Positions 30,170 to 39,135 of a stretch of DNA of 64,000 bases are shown here, piece after piece; position 1 is the first letter of the stretch; every line of letters begins with the position of its first letter. The stretch lies in contig NZ_FLQX01000145.1 of NCBI RefSeq assembly GCF_900089955.1, positions 35,378-99,377 on the forward strand, written 5' to 3'. Source of the stretch: Candidatus Accumulibacter aalborgensis (GTDB taxonomy: Bacteria > Pseudomonadota > Gammaproteobacteria > Burkholderiales > Rhodocyclaceae). The translations under genes and the position numbers were made by a program. The notes beneath the pieces are model-generated. The model saw only the letters and a list, made by a program, of their open reading frames with translations, was not told where the DNA came from and made no database searches.

Positions 30170-31333
30170 TCAGAGCACCGTCTGCGCCAGTTTCACCCAA
30201 TAGCTCACGCCAAAGGGCAAGATCTCGTCGTTGAAGTCGTAATGCGGATTATGCAGGGTGCAGCCGCCCGTGCCGGGGCCATTGCCCAGCCAGACGTAGC
30301 AACCCGGTCGCTCGCGCAGCATATAGGCAAAGTCCTCGGCTCCCATCGAGGGGAGTTCGTTGTCGCGAACCTTGCCGGGACCCAGCAATTCGCTCGCGAC
30401 GCGCCGGCAGACCTCGGTTTCGGCCACACTGTTGACCGTGGGTGGATAGCAATGGTCAAAGCGCACCGAGATCTGCGCCCCGAAAGCGCTGGCGATTCCA
30501 CTGCAAAGCCGTTCAACCGCGTGCTCGACCAGATCCTGGGTTGCGGCATTGAAACTGCGGATGGTGCCGCGCAGAACGGCGTCGTCGGGGATGATATTCC
30601 ATGCTTCACCGGCGTGGATCTGCGTCACGCTGACCACCGCCGACTCGCAGGGATGCACGTTTCTGGCGACGACGGTCTGCAGCGCCAATACCAGTTGGCT
30701 GCTGACGACCAGCGTATCGACACCCTCGTGCGGCATGGCCGCATGACAACCGTGCCCGCGCACGATGATTTCGAAAGCACAGGTGCCGGCCATCACCGAA
30801 CCCGGCATCACCGCCATTTCACCGACCGGGATACCCGGCCAGTTGTGCAGACCAAAAACCGCATCCATCGGAAATTCAGCGAACAGTCCATCGGCGATCA
30901 TTACCGCGGCGCCTCCCTCGGACTCTTCGGCGGGCTGAAAGATGAAATAGACGGTACCGTTGAAATCCAGATCTTCCCTGTGTTCGGCCATGTAGCGTGC
31001 GGCGCCGAGCAGCATCGCGGTGTGGCCGTCGTGTCCGCAGGCATGCATGTGCCCCTCGTGTCTCGAACGGTGTGGGCAGTCATTCTTCTCCAGCAAGGGC
31101 AGCGCGTCCATATCGGCACGCAGACCGATCGCACGCGGACTGTTCCCCCGGCGCAAAATGCCGACGACGCCGGTTCTGGCCAGTCCTCGGTGCACCTGCA
31201 ATCCATAGCTGGTCAACTCGCGAGCGACCAGCTCGGCGGTCCGCGTCTCGTGGAAAGCGAGTTCAGGGTAAGCGTGGATGTCACGCCGAATCGTCGCGAG
31301 TTCGGCGAGAAAAGGGATGTTCAGCGTTGTCAT
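30170..31333 (-). CDS. M20 family amidohydrolase (hippurate hydrolase-like)
   Basis: 387 aa. Metal-dependent amidohydrolase of the M20D/AmhX-HipO group: HACGHDGHTAMLL (metal ligands), FIFQPAEESEGGA (catalytic Glu-Glu) and PSMGAEDFAYML near the C-terminus are intact. Members remove acyl groups from amino acids or auxin-type conjugates; the substrate here is unknown. Cytoplasmic, no signal peptide. Divergent from rapZ across about 79 bases. The 278 bases between its stop and the regulator start (29892-30169) contain no convincing gene. Confidence 0.9.
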   Translation of the reverse strand: MTTLNIPFLAELATIRRDIHAYPELAFHETRTAELVARELTSYGLQVHRGLARTGVVGILRRGNSPRAIGLRADMDALPLLEKNDCPHRSRHEGHMHACGHDGHTAMLLGAARYMAEHREDLDFNGTVYFIFQPAEESEGGAAVMIADGLFAEFPMDAVFGLHNWPGIPVGEMAVMPGSVMAGTCAFEIIVRGHGCHAAMPHEGVDTLVVSSQLVLALQTVVARNVHPCESAVVSVTQIHAGEAWNIIPDDAVLRGTIRSFNAATQDLVEHAVERLCSGIASAFGAQISVRFDHCYPPTVNSVAETEVCRRVASELLGPGKVRDNELPSMGAEDFAYMLRERPGCYVWLGNGPGTGGCTLHNPHYDFNDEILPFGVSYWVKLAQTVL

Positions 31334-31412
31334 GGGCCCTGACCTGAGAAATTGGCGTACTCAGTGTATCAGTGTATGCGAGAGTGACTTGTTGTGGAGC
31401 AAGGCATCCGTT

Positions 31413-32306
31413 ATGCTTCGTAACATGCATCTCGTTCTCATCAGCGGCCTGTCCGGCTCAGGCAAATCGATCGCGCTCAGAGTGCTTGAGGACGCCAATT
31501 ACTATTGCGTGGACAACCTGCCTTCGCGCTTGTTGCAGCCGCTTGTCGAGCAACTCGACCAGCAGGGCTACGACAATGTCGGCGTGGTGATCGATATCCG
31601 CGGCGGCGATAGTGTGGCGATGCTGCCCCTGCAGCTTGACGCCCTGCGCGCCGACGACCTCGAACTGCAGTTCCTGTTCCTCGACGCGCAGGACGGAACG
31701 CTGATCAAGCGCTATTCCGAAACACGCCGTCGACATCCGCTGGCCAGCGACCTGCTGACGCTCACCGAAGCGATCGTCGAGGAACGCCTCCGCCTTGCTG
31801 GCCTGGCAGCGCTCGGACACCATATCGATACCAGCGGCGTCAAGGCCAGCGTACTGCGCGAGTGGGTCCGCCAGTTCGTGAACATGGAGGCTTCCGCAGA
31901 CCCCTGTCAGGGTCTGACGCTGTTGTTTGAATCGTTCGGCTTCAAACACGGCATTCCGCTCGACGCCGATCTGGTGTTCGACGTGCGTTGCCTGCCCAAT
32001 CCGCACTATGACCCCAACCTGCGCCCGCTGACCGGCCTCGACGCGCCGGTCATCGACTTCCTTGAGGCTGAATCCGACGTGCTGCGCATGCGCGGCGACA
32101 TTACCGCTTTCGTGCGTGCGTGGCTGCCCTCGTACGTGCAGGACAGCCGCAATTACCTGACCGTAGGCATTGGCTGCACGGGCGGTCAACATCGCTCGGT
32201 TTACCTGGCCGAGTGGCTGGGGCGTGAGTTTCGCAACTGCGCGCGCGTACTCGTCCGGCACCGCGAGATGCGCTCGCTGACGACGCCTTCTCGTGCCGCG
32301 CCATGA
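31413..32306 (+). CDS. rapZ: RNase adapter protein RapZ
   Basis: 297 aa. Walker A GLSGSGKS near the N-terminus; C-terminal GCTGGQHRSVYLAEWL is the family signature. In E. coli RapZ binds the sRNA GlmZ and guides RNase E, controlling glucosamine-6-phosphate synthase; in other proteobacteria it is known as the yvcJ/ptsN-linked nucleotide-binding protein. Two ATGs are possible: 31413 (AAGG eight bases upstream) and 31425 (MHLVLISG, the usual family start). I list the earlier for its ribosome-binding site. Its stop overlaps the next gene by four bases. Confidence 0.92.
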   Translation: MLRNMHLVLISGLSGSGKSIALRVLEDANYYCVDNLPSRLLQPLVEQLDQQGYDNVGVVIDIRGGDSVAMLPLQLDALRADDLELQFLFLDAQDGTLIKRYSETRRRHPLASDLLTLTEAIVEERLRLAGLAALGHHIDTSGVKASVLREWVRQFVNMEASADPCQGLTLLFESFGFKHGIPLDADLVFDVRCLPNPHYDPNLRPLTGLDAPVIDFLEAESDVLRMRGDITAFVRAWLPSYVQDSRNYLTVGIGCTGGQHRSVYLAEWLGREFRNCARVLVRHREMRSLTTPSRAAP

Positions 32307-32680
32307 TGCTCTGGGTCGGGCTGCTCAGGCCTGGCGACTGGCTGGTCATGGTGTTTGGCCTGGTGGTCTGTGGGGCAGCGTTTCCGTTGGCCTGGCAGGC
32401 CGGCAGCGCTGAAAAAGCGATCGTCCGGCAGGGCGGCGAGGTCTTCTCGGAACTCGACCTGTCGCGCAATCGCCGAATCGACGTGCCGGGTCCATTGGGT
32501 ATCACGACCGTCGTCATCGACCAGCGTCGAGTACGCGTTGCCTCGGACCCCGGCCCCCGCCAATACTGCGTGCGTCAGGGCTGGCTGGCGCGCGCCGGCG
32601 AGATCGCCATTTGCGCTCCAAATCAGGTGAGCGTTGAGGTTCAGGGGAGCAAACGGCCTTACGATTCGCTGTCCTACTGA
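32303..32680 (+). CDS. NusG domain II-containing membrane-anchored protein
   Basis: 125 aa. One N-terminal membrane segment (about 13-30: WLVMVFGLVVCGAAFPLAW), then a small beta-rich domain of the NusG-II type found in many proteobacterial and firmicute exported proteins (YCVRQGWLARAGEIAICAPN). Likely faces the periplasm. Its ATG overlaps the rapZ stop. Function unknown; it is unrelated to transcription factor NusG apart from the fold. Confidence 0.7.
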   Translation: MMLWVGLLRPGDWLVMVFGLVVCGAAFPLAWQAGSAEKAIVRQGGEVFSELDLSRNRRIDVPGPLGITTVVIDQRRVRVASDPGPRQYCVRQGWLARAGEIAICAPNQVSVEVQGSKRPYDSLSY

Positions 32681-32732
32681 AGCCGAGCCGCCGAGCTACC
32701 AGACCGGCCGCGAAGGTGCCTCGCCGCAGTAA

Positions 32733-32759
32733 TTGCCGAAGCCGGTTATGGGTTATAAT
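32733..32759 (+). promoter_or_regulatory. Promoter of the ahcY transcript
   Basis: TTGCCG (32733-32738) and a perfect TATAAT (32754-32759), with a 15-base spacer that is slightly short. It lies 12 bases upstream of the riboswitch, as expected for transcription starting just before it. Confidence 0.6.
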
Positions 32760-32771
32760 CCGCCGCTCAAT

Positions 32772-32838
32772 CCGAGGAGCGCTGCAGGGCCGTCGATCGA
32801 TGGTTTCAGGCTCGGATTCCTTGAACGGCGCTCATCCA
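32772..32838 (+). promoter_or_regulatory. SAH (S-adenosylhomocysteine) riboswitch
   Basis: The sequence opens with CCGAGGAGCGCTGC, continues to CAGGCTCGG and closes with ACGGCGCTC, matching the conserved core of the SAH riboswitch class that precedes ahcY in proteobacteria. CCGAG pairs with CTCGG and GAGCGC with GCGCTC. Downstream, TGGGTGAACGCC (about 32865-32877) can pair with GGCGCTCATCCA (about 32827-32838), a possible expression platform. High SAH should turn on ahcY. Confidence 0.9.
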
Positions 32839-32947
32839 ACCAACCCGTGCCGGGTATGGGAAGATGGGTGAACGCCCGCTGAAATTCTCCAGCAGGGCAC
32901 ATGCCACGACTTCTCTGCCCCGGTCACAGTCATGATGGAGCCCTACT

Positions 32948-34360
32948 GTGATGGATGCTTTTGCCCAGACTCAAGACTACGTGATTGCCGACCTCGGCCT
33001 GGCCGAGTGGGGCCGCAAGGAAATCCGTATCGCGGAAACCGAAATGCCGGGCCTGATGGCGATTCGCGAAGAGTTTGCCGCGGCCAGGCCGCTTCAGGGA
33101 GCCAGAATCACCGGCTCGCTGCACATGACCATCCAGACGGCGGTGCTGATCGAGACGCTGACCGCTCTCGGCGCCGACGTGCGCTGGGCGTCGTGCAACA
33201 TCTTCTCGACGCAGGACCACGCCGCCGCAGCCATCGCCGCATCCGGCGTTCCGGTCTTCGCCGTCAAGGGTGAGTCGCTGCAGGACTACTGGGATTACAC
33301 GCACCGCATCTTCGAATGGTCCGGCGGGGGCTACAGCAACATGATCCTCGACGATGGCGGTGACGCGACCCTCCTCCTGCACCTCGGCGCCAGGGCCGAA
33401 GGCGATCCTGCAGTTCTCGCCAATCCAACGTCCGAGGAGGAAACCATCCTCTTCGCGGCGATCAAGGCCAGGGTGAACAGCGATCCGACCTGGTACTCGA
33501 CGCGCCTGGAGGCGGTCAAGGGAGTGACCGAGGAAACCACCACGGGCGTCCATCGCCTCTATCAGATGCACGCCCGCGGCGAACTGAAGTTCCCGGCGAT
33601 CAACGTGAACGACTCGGTCACCAAGTCCAAGTTCGACAACCTGTACGGTTGTCGCGAGTCGCTGGTCGACGGTATCAAGCGCGCCACCGACGTCATGATC
33701 GCCGGCAAGGTCGCCCTGATCGCCGGTTACGGCGACGTCGGCAAAGGCTCGGCGCAGGCCATGCGCGCCCTTTCCGCGCAAGTATGGGTCACCGAAATCG
33801 ACCCGATCTGCGCCCTGCAGGCGGCGATGGAAGGCTACCGCGTAGTGACCATGGACTACGCTGCCGACAAGGCCGATATCTTCGTCACCTGTACCGGCAA
33901 CTACCATGTGATCAACCATGAACACATGCGCAAGATGAAGGATCAGGCGATTGTCTGCAATATCGGGCACTTCGACAACGAAATCGATGTCGCATCGGTC
34001 GAAGGCTACGCCTGGGAAGAGATCAAGCCGCAGGTGGACCATGTGATTTTCCCCGACGGCAAGCGAATCATCCTGCTCGCCAAGGGTCGCCTGGTCAACC
34101 TCGGCTGCGGCACCGGGCACCCGTCGTACGTGATGAGTTCCTCGTTCGCGAACCAGACGATCGCCCAGATCGAACTATTCTCGCGCACCGCCGACTACCC
34201 GGTGGGAGTCTACACGCTGCCGAAGCATCTCGACGAAAAGGTCGCTCGCCTGCAACTCAAGAAGCTGAACGCGCAGCTCAGCGAACTGACCGACCAGCAG
34301 GCGGCCTACATTGGCGTGCCCAGGGAAGGTCCGTACAAATCCGACGCCTACCGCTACTGA
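32948..34360 (+). CDS. ahcY: Adenosylhomocysteinase (SAH hydrolase)
   Basis: 470 aa. Splits S-adenosylhomocysteine to adenosine and homocysteine, keeping the methyl cycle running. NAD-binding motif [10 protein letters not shown] near 260; substrate region [21 protein letters not shown]-terminal PYKSDAYRY, which completes the partner subunit's NAD site. Start: GTG 32948 with GGAG seven bases upstream; the next codon is ATG (32951), an equal alternative. Directly downstream of the SAH riboswitch. Confidence 0.97.
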   Translation: MMDAFAQTQDYVIADLGLAEWGRKEIRIAETEMPGLMAIREEFAAARPLQGARITGSLHMTIQTAVLIETLTALGADVRWASCNIFSTQDHAAAAIAASGVPVFAVKGESLQDYWDYTHRIFEWSGGGYSNMILDDGGDATLLLHLGARAEGDPAVLANPTSEEETILFAAIKARVNSDPTWYSTRLEAVKGVTEETTTGVHRLYQMHARGELKFPAINVNDSVTKSKFDNLYGCRESLVDGIKRATDVMIAGKVALIAGYGDVGKGSAQAMRALSAQVWVTEIDPICALQAAMEGYRVVTMDYAADKADIFVTCTGNYHVINHEHMRKMKDQAIVCNIGHFDNEIDVASVEGYAWEEIKPQVDHVIFPDGKRIILLAKGRLVNLGCGTGHPSYVMSSSFANQTIAQIELFSRTADYPVGVYTLPKHLDEKVARLQLKKLNAQLSELTDQQAAYIGVPREGPYKSDAYRY

Positions 34361-34385
34361 TGCCGGACTCCGACAAGGGCTTGCC

Positions 34386-34739
34386 ATGCGCCTGATCGTG
34401 GTCTGGTTGATCAACGCCTGCGCGCTGCTGGCCGTCGCCTACCTGATGCCATCGATCCACGTGGCGTCGTTCGCTTCGGCGCTGATCGCGGCGCTGGTGC
34501 TCGGGTTGGTGAACACCGTCCTGCGCCCCTTGTTGATCCTGCTGACGCTGCCGGTGACGGTGCTGACGCTAGGTCTTTTCCTTGTCGTGCTGAACGGCCT
34601 GATGTTCTGGCTGGCCGGTTCGCTGCTGGCGGGCTTCGTCGTCGGCGGCTTCTGGTCAGCGGTGTTCGGCGCCATTCTCTACAGCATCTTCTCGTCGATC
34701 CTTTCCTCGCTTCTGCCAACGCAGAAAAGCTCAAGATAG
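34386..34739 (+). CDS. Phage-holin-family four-helix membrane protein
   Basis: 117 aa with four hydrophobic segments (LIVVWLINACALLAVAYLM; ALIAALVLGLVN; LILLTLPVTVLTLGLFLVVL; GGFWSAVFGAILYSIFSSIL). The PF04020-like motif GLVNTVLRPLLILLTLPV is clear. The family name comes from a mycobacterial phage protein; in chromosomes its role is unknown. ATG at 34386, 26 bases after ahcY; it sits between ahcY and metF, an order seen in other betaproteobacteria. Confidence 0.85.
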   Translation: MRLIVVWLINACALLAVAYLMPSIHVASFASALIAALVLGLVNTVLRPLLILLTLPVTVLTLGLFLVVLNGLMFWLAGSLLAGFVVGGFWSAVFGAILYSIFSSILSSLLPTQKSSR

Positions 34740-34746
34740 TCTTGTG

Positions 34747-35601
34747 ATGACCAAAAACCTTCGCCATTTCAGCCTTGAGCTTTTCCCACCGCAGACGCCC
34801 GAGGGGGCGGCGAGGCTGCGCGTAGCGCGCGACCAGATGGCGCTGCTGAAGCCCAGATTCTTCTCGGTCACCTTTGGTGCCGGCGGGTCGACGCGTGACC
34901 GCACACTGGCGACGGTACTCGAAATCCAGCGCGAAGGACATCAGGCGGCACCGCACCTGTCGTGCATTGGGTCGACGCGCGAGAGCATTCGCGGCATCGT
35001 CCAGGAGTATCGTGCGCAGGGTATCCGGCACCTCGTCGCGCTACGCGGCGACCTGCCGTCTGGAATGGCGCAACCGGGCGCGTTTCGCTACGCCAACGAA
35101 CTGGTCGAGTTCATTCGCGCCGAAACGGGTGACTGGTTCCATATCGAGGTCGCTGCTTACCCTGAATACCACCCGCAAGCGAGAAGTCCGATGAGCGATC
35201 TCGAGGCCTTCAAGCGCAAGCTGGAAGCTGGCGCCAATTCGGCAATCACGCAGTATTTCTACAATTTCGACGCCTACGCGCACTTCATCGACGCCTGCCA
35301 AGGCGTCGGTATCGACGTTCCGATCGTTCCGGGCGTCATGCCGATTTCAAGCTATAGCAGTCTGGCACGCTTCTCGGACAACTGCGGCGCCGAGATCCCA
35401 CGGTGGATCAGGAAAACGCTCGAAAGCTACGGCGACGATTCGGCGTCAATCCGTGCCTTTGGACTTGATGTCGTGAGTCAGCTTTGCGAAAAACTGCTGG
35501 CCAGCGGCGCACCCGGCCTACACTTCTACACGCTCAACCAGGCATCGCTGACCACTACCCTCTGGCAGCGCCTCGGGCTTTCCCCGGCTGCGGAGGCATG
35601 A
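34747..35601 (+). CDS. metF: 5,10-methylenetetrahydrofolate reductase
   Basis: 284 aa. FAD enzyme making 5-methyl-THF for methionine synthesis. LELFPPQTPEG at the N-terminus holds the catalytic Glu; FFSVTFGAGGSTRDRT and RHLVALRGDLP are family segments for folate and FAD binding; the C-terminus LHFYTLNQA is typical. Links directly to ahcY function in the methyl cycle. The GTG three bases earlier (34744) is an alternative start. The stop overlaps the next start by four bases. Confidence 0.96.
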   Translation: MTKNLRHFSLELFPPQTPEGAARLRVARDQMALLKPRFFSVTFGAGGSTRDRTLATVLEIQREGHQAAPHLSCIGSTRESIRGIVQEYRAQGIRHLVALRGDLPSGMAQPGAFRYANELVEFIRAETGDWFHIEVAAYPEYHPQARSPMSDLEAFKRKLEAGANSAITQYFYNFDAYAHFIDACQGVGIDVPIVPGVMPISSYSSLARFSDNCGAEIPRWIRKTLESYGDDSASIRAFGLDVVSQLCEKLLASGAPGLHFYTLNQASLTTTLWQRLGLSPAAEA

Positions 35602-35876
35602 AGGATTACTACGCCGTGCTGGGCGTCGCCAGCGATGCATCAAGCGAAGAAGTCCGCCAGGCTTACCGCAAGAAGGCCTTGCAGTTTCACCCTGACCGCA
35701 ACCTGGATTCTGACGCGACGGACAAGTTCCGTGACGTTCAGGAAGCCTGGGATGCTCTTTCCGACGCCAGTCGCAGAAACGCCTACGACGAAAATAGACG
35801 CCGCAACCTGCTCGACAAGCCACTGGAAACCGCTCGGGAAATCTGGAAGAACTATCTTGAAGGAGTACTGCATTGA
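35598..35876 (+). CDS. Small J-domain protein (DnaJ-like co-chaperone)
   Basis: 92 aa. A J-domain takes up residues 1-65: DYYAVLGVASDASSEEVRQA, with the HPD motif in FHPDRN around residue 31-33, which stimulates Hsp70 ATPase. The remaining ~27 residues are helical (LETAREIWKNYLEGV). There is no Gly/Phe region, zinc finger or client-binding domain, so it should act through a specific partner. Coupled to metF (ATGA overlap) and to the next unknown gene (TTGA overlap). Confidence 0.92.
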   Translation: MKDYYAVLGVASDASSEEVRQAYRKKALQFHPDRNLDSDATDKFRDVQEAWDALSDASRRNAYDENRRRNLLDKPLETAREIWKNYLEGVLH

Positions 35877-36412
35877 GGCTGTCGACATTCTTTGAAGATC
35901 TGAAGTCCGCCTATGAGGCCGAACTGGACGACTTGATGACCGACTCGGCGGGGCACGACGTGCTCGCCAAGCGACTGCAAGCCAAGCGAGGCCAGCTTCC
36001 CCAACTGCTACCGATGATCGAGTGCAATCCCGAAATGGTGGCTGTCGCCTTCCACGGCGGAATGCGCTTCCTCAGTTCCGCGGTGATGCGCGACGTGGTC
36101 GCACAGGAGCCGGAGGACCTTCCTTCCTGGTCGACGCTGCTCGACTCCGTCGAACTGGCCCCGTGGGCCGAAACGCTGGCCGGGATCGCCCTTGATGACC
36201 CGAACGGCGAGCGGTTCATGGTCGTGACCGCCTGCCTGGAATATCTCCAGGGCACAGCCGACCGTTCCTCGGAGTCAGGCGATCGGCAGGACGATGGCGA
36301 GGACGATGCGGAAGGGTCAGACGACCAACTCGATCGCGATCTCGACGAGGCAGGCGCCGACTGGCTTTCGGAACAGGGCTTTGATCGGAAAGATCGCTTT
36401 GCCGGGGATTGA
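35873..36412 (+). CDS. Unknown protein, acidic C-terminal tail
   Basis: 179 aa. TTG start at 35873, overlapping the J-domain stop; AAGGAG lies seven bases upstream. About 125 residues look like a small helical fold (LKSAYEAELDDLMTDSAGHD; LQAKRGQLPQLLPMIECNPE), followed by a very acidic tail (DRQDDGEDDAEGSDDQLD) and a short basic end. No signal peptide or membrane segment. No family recognised. Coupling to the J-domain gene suggests a client or partner of that co-chaperone; this is inference. Confidence 0.75.
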   Translation: MRLSTFFEDLKSAYEAELDDLMTDSAGHDVLAKRLQAKRGQLPQLLPMIECNPEMVAVAFHGGMRFLSSAVMRDVVAQEPEDLPSWSTLLDSVELAPWAETLAGIALDDPNGERFMVVTACLEYLQGTADRSSESGDRQDDGEDDAEGSDDQLDRDLDEAGADWLSEQGFDRKDRFAGD

Positions 36413-36416
36413 GCCA

Positions 36417-37148
36417 ATGAACCATCCTGCAGTCGTGAAAGCTGAAAAACTGATCCGTGCCGGCGATATCGTCGGTGCCGAAACAGCGCTCGCTTCGCTG
36501 GTCGAGAGCGAGGGAGACGATGCCCTGGTCGTCATTCTCGACGATTTTCCGGCCAAGGACTTGCTGGCCGTTCTTCGCGACTTCGATTCTTCTCGCGAAT
36601 CAGTCGTCAGTCTGCTGGTTTCCCCCGAACAGTTTGCCCGCGCGGTAGTCCTCGAACGGCGCTATGGCGATCCCAGTCACGAGCGTCTGCGTGGCATGAT
36701 CAACGCAGTCGTCTTTCGGGCAGGCGGTGAGCCTGGCGAGTTCCTGGAAGCGATCGCCAACCTGGACGGCGGCTGCGATGCGCTGGCCGATTATCTGTGC
36801 GACCGCGCCGAAAACGTCGAATACTTCTTCAGCAACGGCAGTTTTGATTTTTTTGGCGATGGCGACGACTCGGCCGCCGAGTTGAGCGACGATGAACGCC
36901 TGGACGCGCTGTCCGAACCCGACGCCAGCCCGCCCTTTGTTACCCACAGTGAAGTCAACGATCATGACTGGATGGAACTGAGCTGGACACTCCGTTATCA
37001 GCACCCGGAAGTCTTCCGCGACGTGCTGCTGATTCTGCGCGCCCGAGCACGCGCTGAGGAAGGTCAGCAGGCACAGGACGAGAACCCTGGCCTTGTCGGC
37101 GAACCGCCAGGAAGCTCCCGCGGACCAGAGGAAGAATCGGCGCTGTAG
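36417..37148 (+). CDS. Unknown acidic protein
   Basis: 243 aa. ATG at 36417, four bases after the preceding stop. Helical N-terminal two-thirds (KAEKLIRAGDIVGAETALAS has a TPR-like look), then an acidic stretch (DFFGDGDDSAAELSDDE) and the segment HDWMELSWTLRYQHPEVFRD. Soluble, cytoplasmic. Not recognised. Shares strong acidity and gene order with the previous protein, hinting that they work together. Confidence 0.75.
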   Translation: MNHPAVVKAEKLIRAGDIVGAETALASLVESEGDDALVVILDDFPAKDLLAVLRDFDSSRESVVSLLVSPEQFARAVVLERRYGDPSHERLRGMINAVVFRAGGEPGEFLEAIANLDGGCDALADYLCDRAENVEYFFSNGSFDFFGDGDDSAAELSDDERLDALSEPDASPPFVTHSEVNDHDWMELSWTLRYQHPEVFRDVLLILRARARAEEGQQAQDENPGLVGEPPGSSRGPEEESAL

Positions 37149-37161
37149 AGCCGCGTCAGCG

Positions 37162-38385
37162 ATGGCATCAGACCGCTTGCAGCCCATGTCCGACAGGCCC
37201 CAACAGATTGTCGTTTTCGATCAGCGGCCGTTTTTCGAACAGGTGCTGGTGCACGGCTTGCAGAACCGGATCATCGCTCAGGAGCGGGTCACCGACATTT
37301 TGAACGACGCGCCGAAGGGGATGGTGCAGATCGCCGAGTACTTTGGTAGCCAGTACCTGCGCCCGAATATCGAGGCGGCGCGGGAGCGAATCGTCAATCT
37401 CGTCAGCCTCTTTCTCGAGGAAAACAGCGCCGGCGATCTGGACAAAGCGGCGCGATCGCTGCGCGACCACACTTTTCTGTCGCTCTCGCGCGGCGGGTCG
37501 GAAATGCTCAAGAGTCTGTGGGCAATGCCCGAGGATGAATCGTTCGGAATGCTCGTCAGGCAGTCGCAGAAGGAGTTTCTCGCCGAGTGGTCGCTGCGCA
37601 ATCTGGCCGACTATCGACAAGCGCTCGAACAGCGGCGAGCGTATCAACTGACGATTTCGGCCGCACTCTGGTTTGCCGAAAGGCTAGGCGTTCCCGAGTC
37701 CTCGATTTCCACCGTGGCAGTCGAATCGATCATCCGTACGGCGATGCTTCTTTATCTCAGTGGAAGCATGGCCGCGTCGATCCCGAATGCAGCCGAATTC
37801 GCCGACATCCTGGCTGCAATCAGGAAAAAGGGCCTGCCCGCCAAGGGCAGGAAGCTCGTCAAGGAGATTTTCAAGGAACTGCCGGAGGCTTATCAGGCGC
37901 TTGCCAGTCGGCAACTGAACAGGCTGGAAACAGAGGACCTGCCGAGGATTGTCGACGCTTCCCGACCGCTGAGCCAACTGCTTCGCGAGCTTGAACCCCT
38001 GTACTTTCTGCGCGACTTCGGGCCCGAGGATGCGAGTCAGTTCGACGCCATGGTTTCGCACGAGTGGCAGAAGATGACCGGCGGCAAAACGGATGACGAT
38101 ACGCTGCTGACCCTTTTTGTCTGTCTCGCGACTGACACTCCGCCCAAGCGCGCACTGACCCGGACCGCCGCGCGCGCCCTGATCCGAAAAGCCCGTACTG
38201 ACGGCTTCAAGCGGCCGCCCGTACTGGCTTTCGTCCGCAGCTTCGCGCCTTACGAAATGCAGGACGACCTCGAAGCGCTGTGGAAGGACTTCTTCCTCGC
38301 GGCGGAGAGCGAACTGCTCGACGCCTCCGACACTACACTGGTCAAGGCGCTGACTTTCCTGAAGGAAAACTGCGTCGTCTTGTAG
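37162..38385 (+). CDS. Unknown helical protein, J-domain operon member
   Basis: 407 aa from ATG 37162 (an ATG at 37186, MSDRPQQIV, is an alternative; neither has a strong ribosome-binding site). All-helical soluble protein with no membrane segments and no motif I recognise; blocks such as QYLRPNIEAARERIVNLVSL and EIFKELPEAYQALASRQLNR are amphipathic. Follows the two acidic unknown proteins after 13 bases and precedes queC by 51 bases. Confidence 0.72.
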   Translation: MASDRLQPMSDRPQQIVVFDQRPFFEQVLVHGLQNRIIAQERVTDILNDAPKGMVQIAEYFGSQYLRPNIEAARERIVNLVSLFLEENSAGDLDKAARSLRDHTFLSLSRGGSEMLKSLWAMPEDESFGMLVRQSQKEFLAEWSLRNLADYRQALEQRRAYQLTISAALWFAERLGVPESSISTVAVESIIRTAMLLYLSGSMAASIPNAAEFADILAAIRKKGLPAKGRKLVKEIFKELPEAYQALASRQLNRLETEDLPRIVDASRPLSQLLRELEPLYFLRDFGPEDASQFDAMVSHEWQKMTGGKTDDDTLLTLFVCLATDTPPKRALTRTAARALIRKARTDGFKRPPVLAFVRSFAPYEMQDDLEALWKDFFLAAESELLDASDTTLVKALTFLKENCVVL

Positions 38386-38436
38386 AGTAGAAAGACGACC
38401 CTGCGCCCACGAAAAGCGTTATATTCGCCCCCCCCC

Positions 38437-39135
38437 ATGAACATGCAAACTTCATCCCCTGGCCAAGCTGCCGTTGTTCTCCTGTCCGGCGGACTGGATT
38501 CGGCGACCACGCTGGCCATCGCTCGGGCAAGCGGTTTCGCTTGCTACTGCCTGTCGCTCGACTATGGCCAGCGCCATCGCGCCGAGCTGCAGGCGGCCGC
38601 GGCCGTTGCCGAGGCCATCGGCGCCAGCGAGCATCGGGTGCTGCGCCTGAGCCTGGACGACTTCGGCGGTTCGGCGCTGACCGACGACGCCATCGCCATT
38701 CCCGTTGACGGTGTACAGCCTGGCATCCCGGTGACTTACGTACCCGCACGTAATACCGTCATGCTCTCGCTGGCGCTGGCCTGGGCCGAAGTGCTGGGTA
38801 GCCGTGACATCTTCATCGGCGTCAATGCCGTCGACTACTCCGGCTATCCCGATTGCCGGCCGGAATACATCGACGCCTTCGAAGGGATGGCCAACCTGGC
38901 CACCAGGGCCGCTGTCGAAGGTTCCACGCTGCGCATTCACGCGCCGCTGATCGATCTTGGCAAAGCCGAGATCATCGAGCGCGGCGTCACTCTCGGCGTC
39001 GACTACGGCCTGACGGTTTCCTGTTACCAGGCCGACGAGACTGGCCGCGCCTGCGGGGTCTGCGATTCGTGCCGCCTGCGACGCGCCGGATTCACCGCCG
39101 CCGGCCTCGCCGATCCAACGCGCTACACCGCTTGA
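38437..39135 (+). CDS. queC: 7-cyano-7-deazaguanine synthase
   Basis: 232 aa. Makes preQ0 for queuosine. N-terminal PP-loop [12 protein letters not shown]-terminal zinc site with SCYQAD, CGVC and CDSC (four Cys around 190-212). The ATG follows nine consecutive C residues and no Shine-Dalgarno is visible. Its 3' end overlaps the convergent yihY gene by 44 bases. A second copy of its last 24 codons occurs at 44945-45016. Confidence 0.95.
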   Translation: MNMQTSSPGQAAVVLLSGGLDSATTLAIARASGFACYCLSLDYGQRHRAELQAAAAVAEAIGASEHRVLRLSLDDFGGSALTDDAIAIPVDGVQPGIPVTYVPARNTVMLSLALAWAEVLGSRDIFIGVNAVDYSGYPDCRPEYIDAFEGMANLATRAAVEGSTLRIHAPLIDLGKAEIIERGVTLGVDYGLTVSCYQADETGRACGVCDSCRLRRAGFTAAGLADPTRYTA

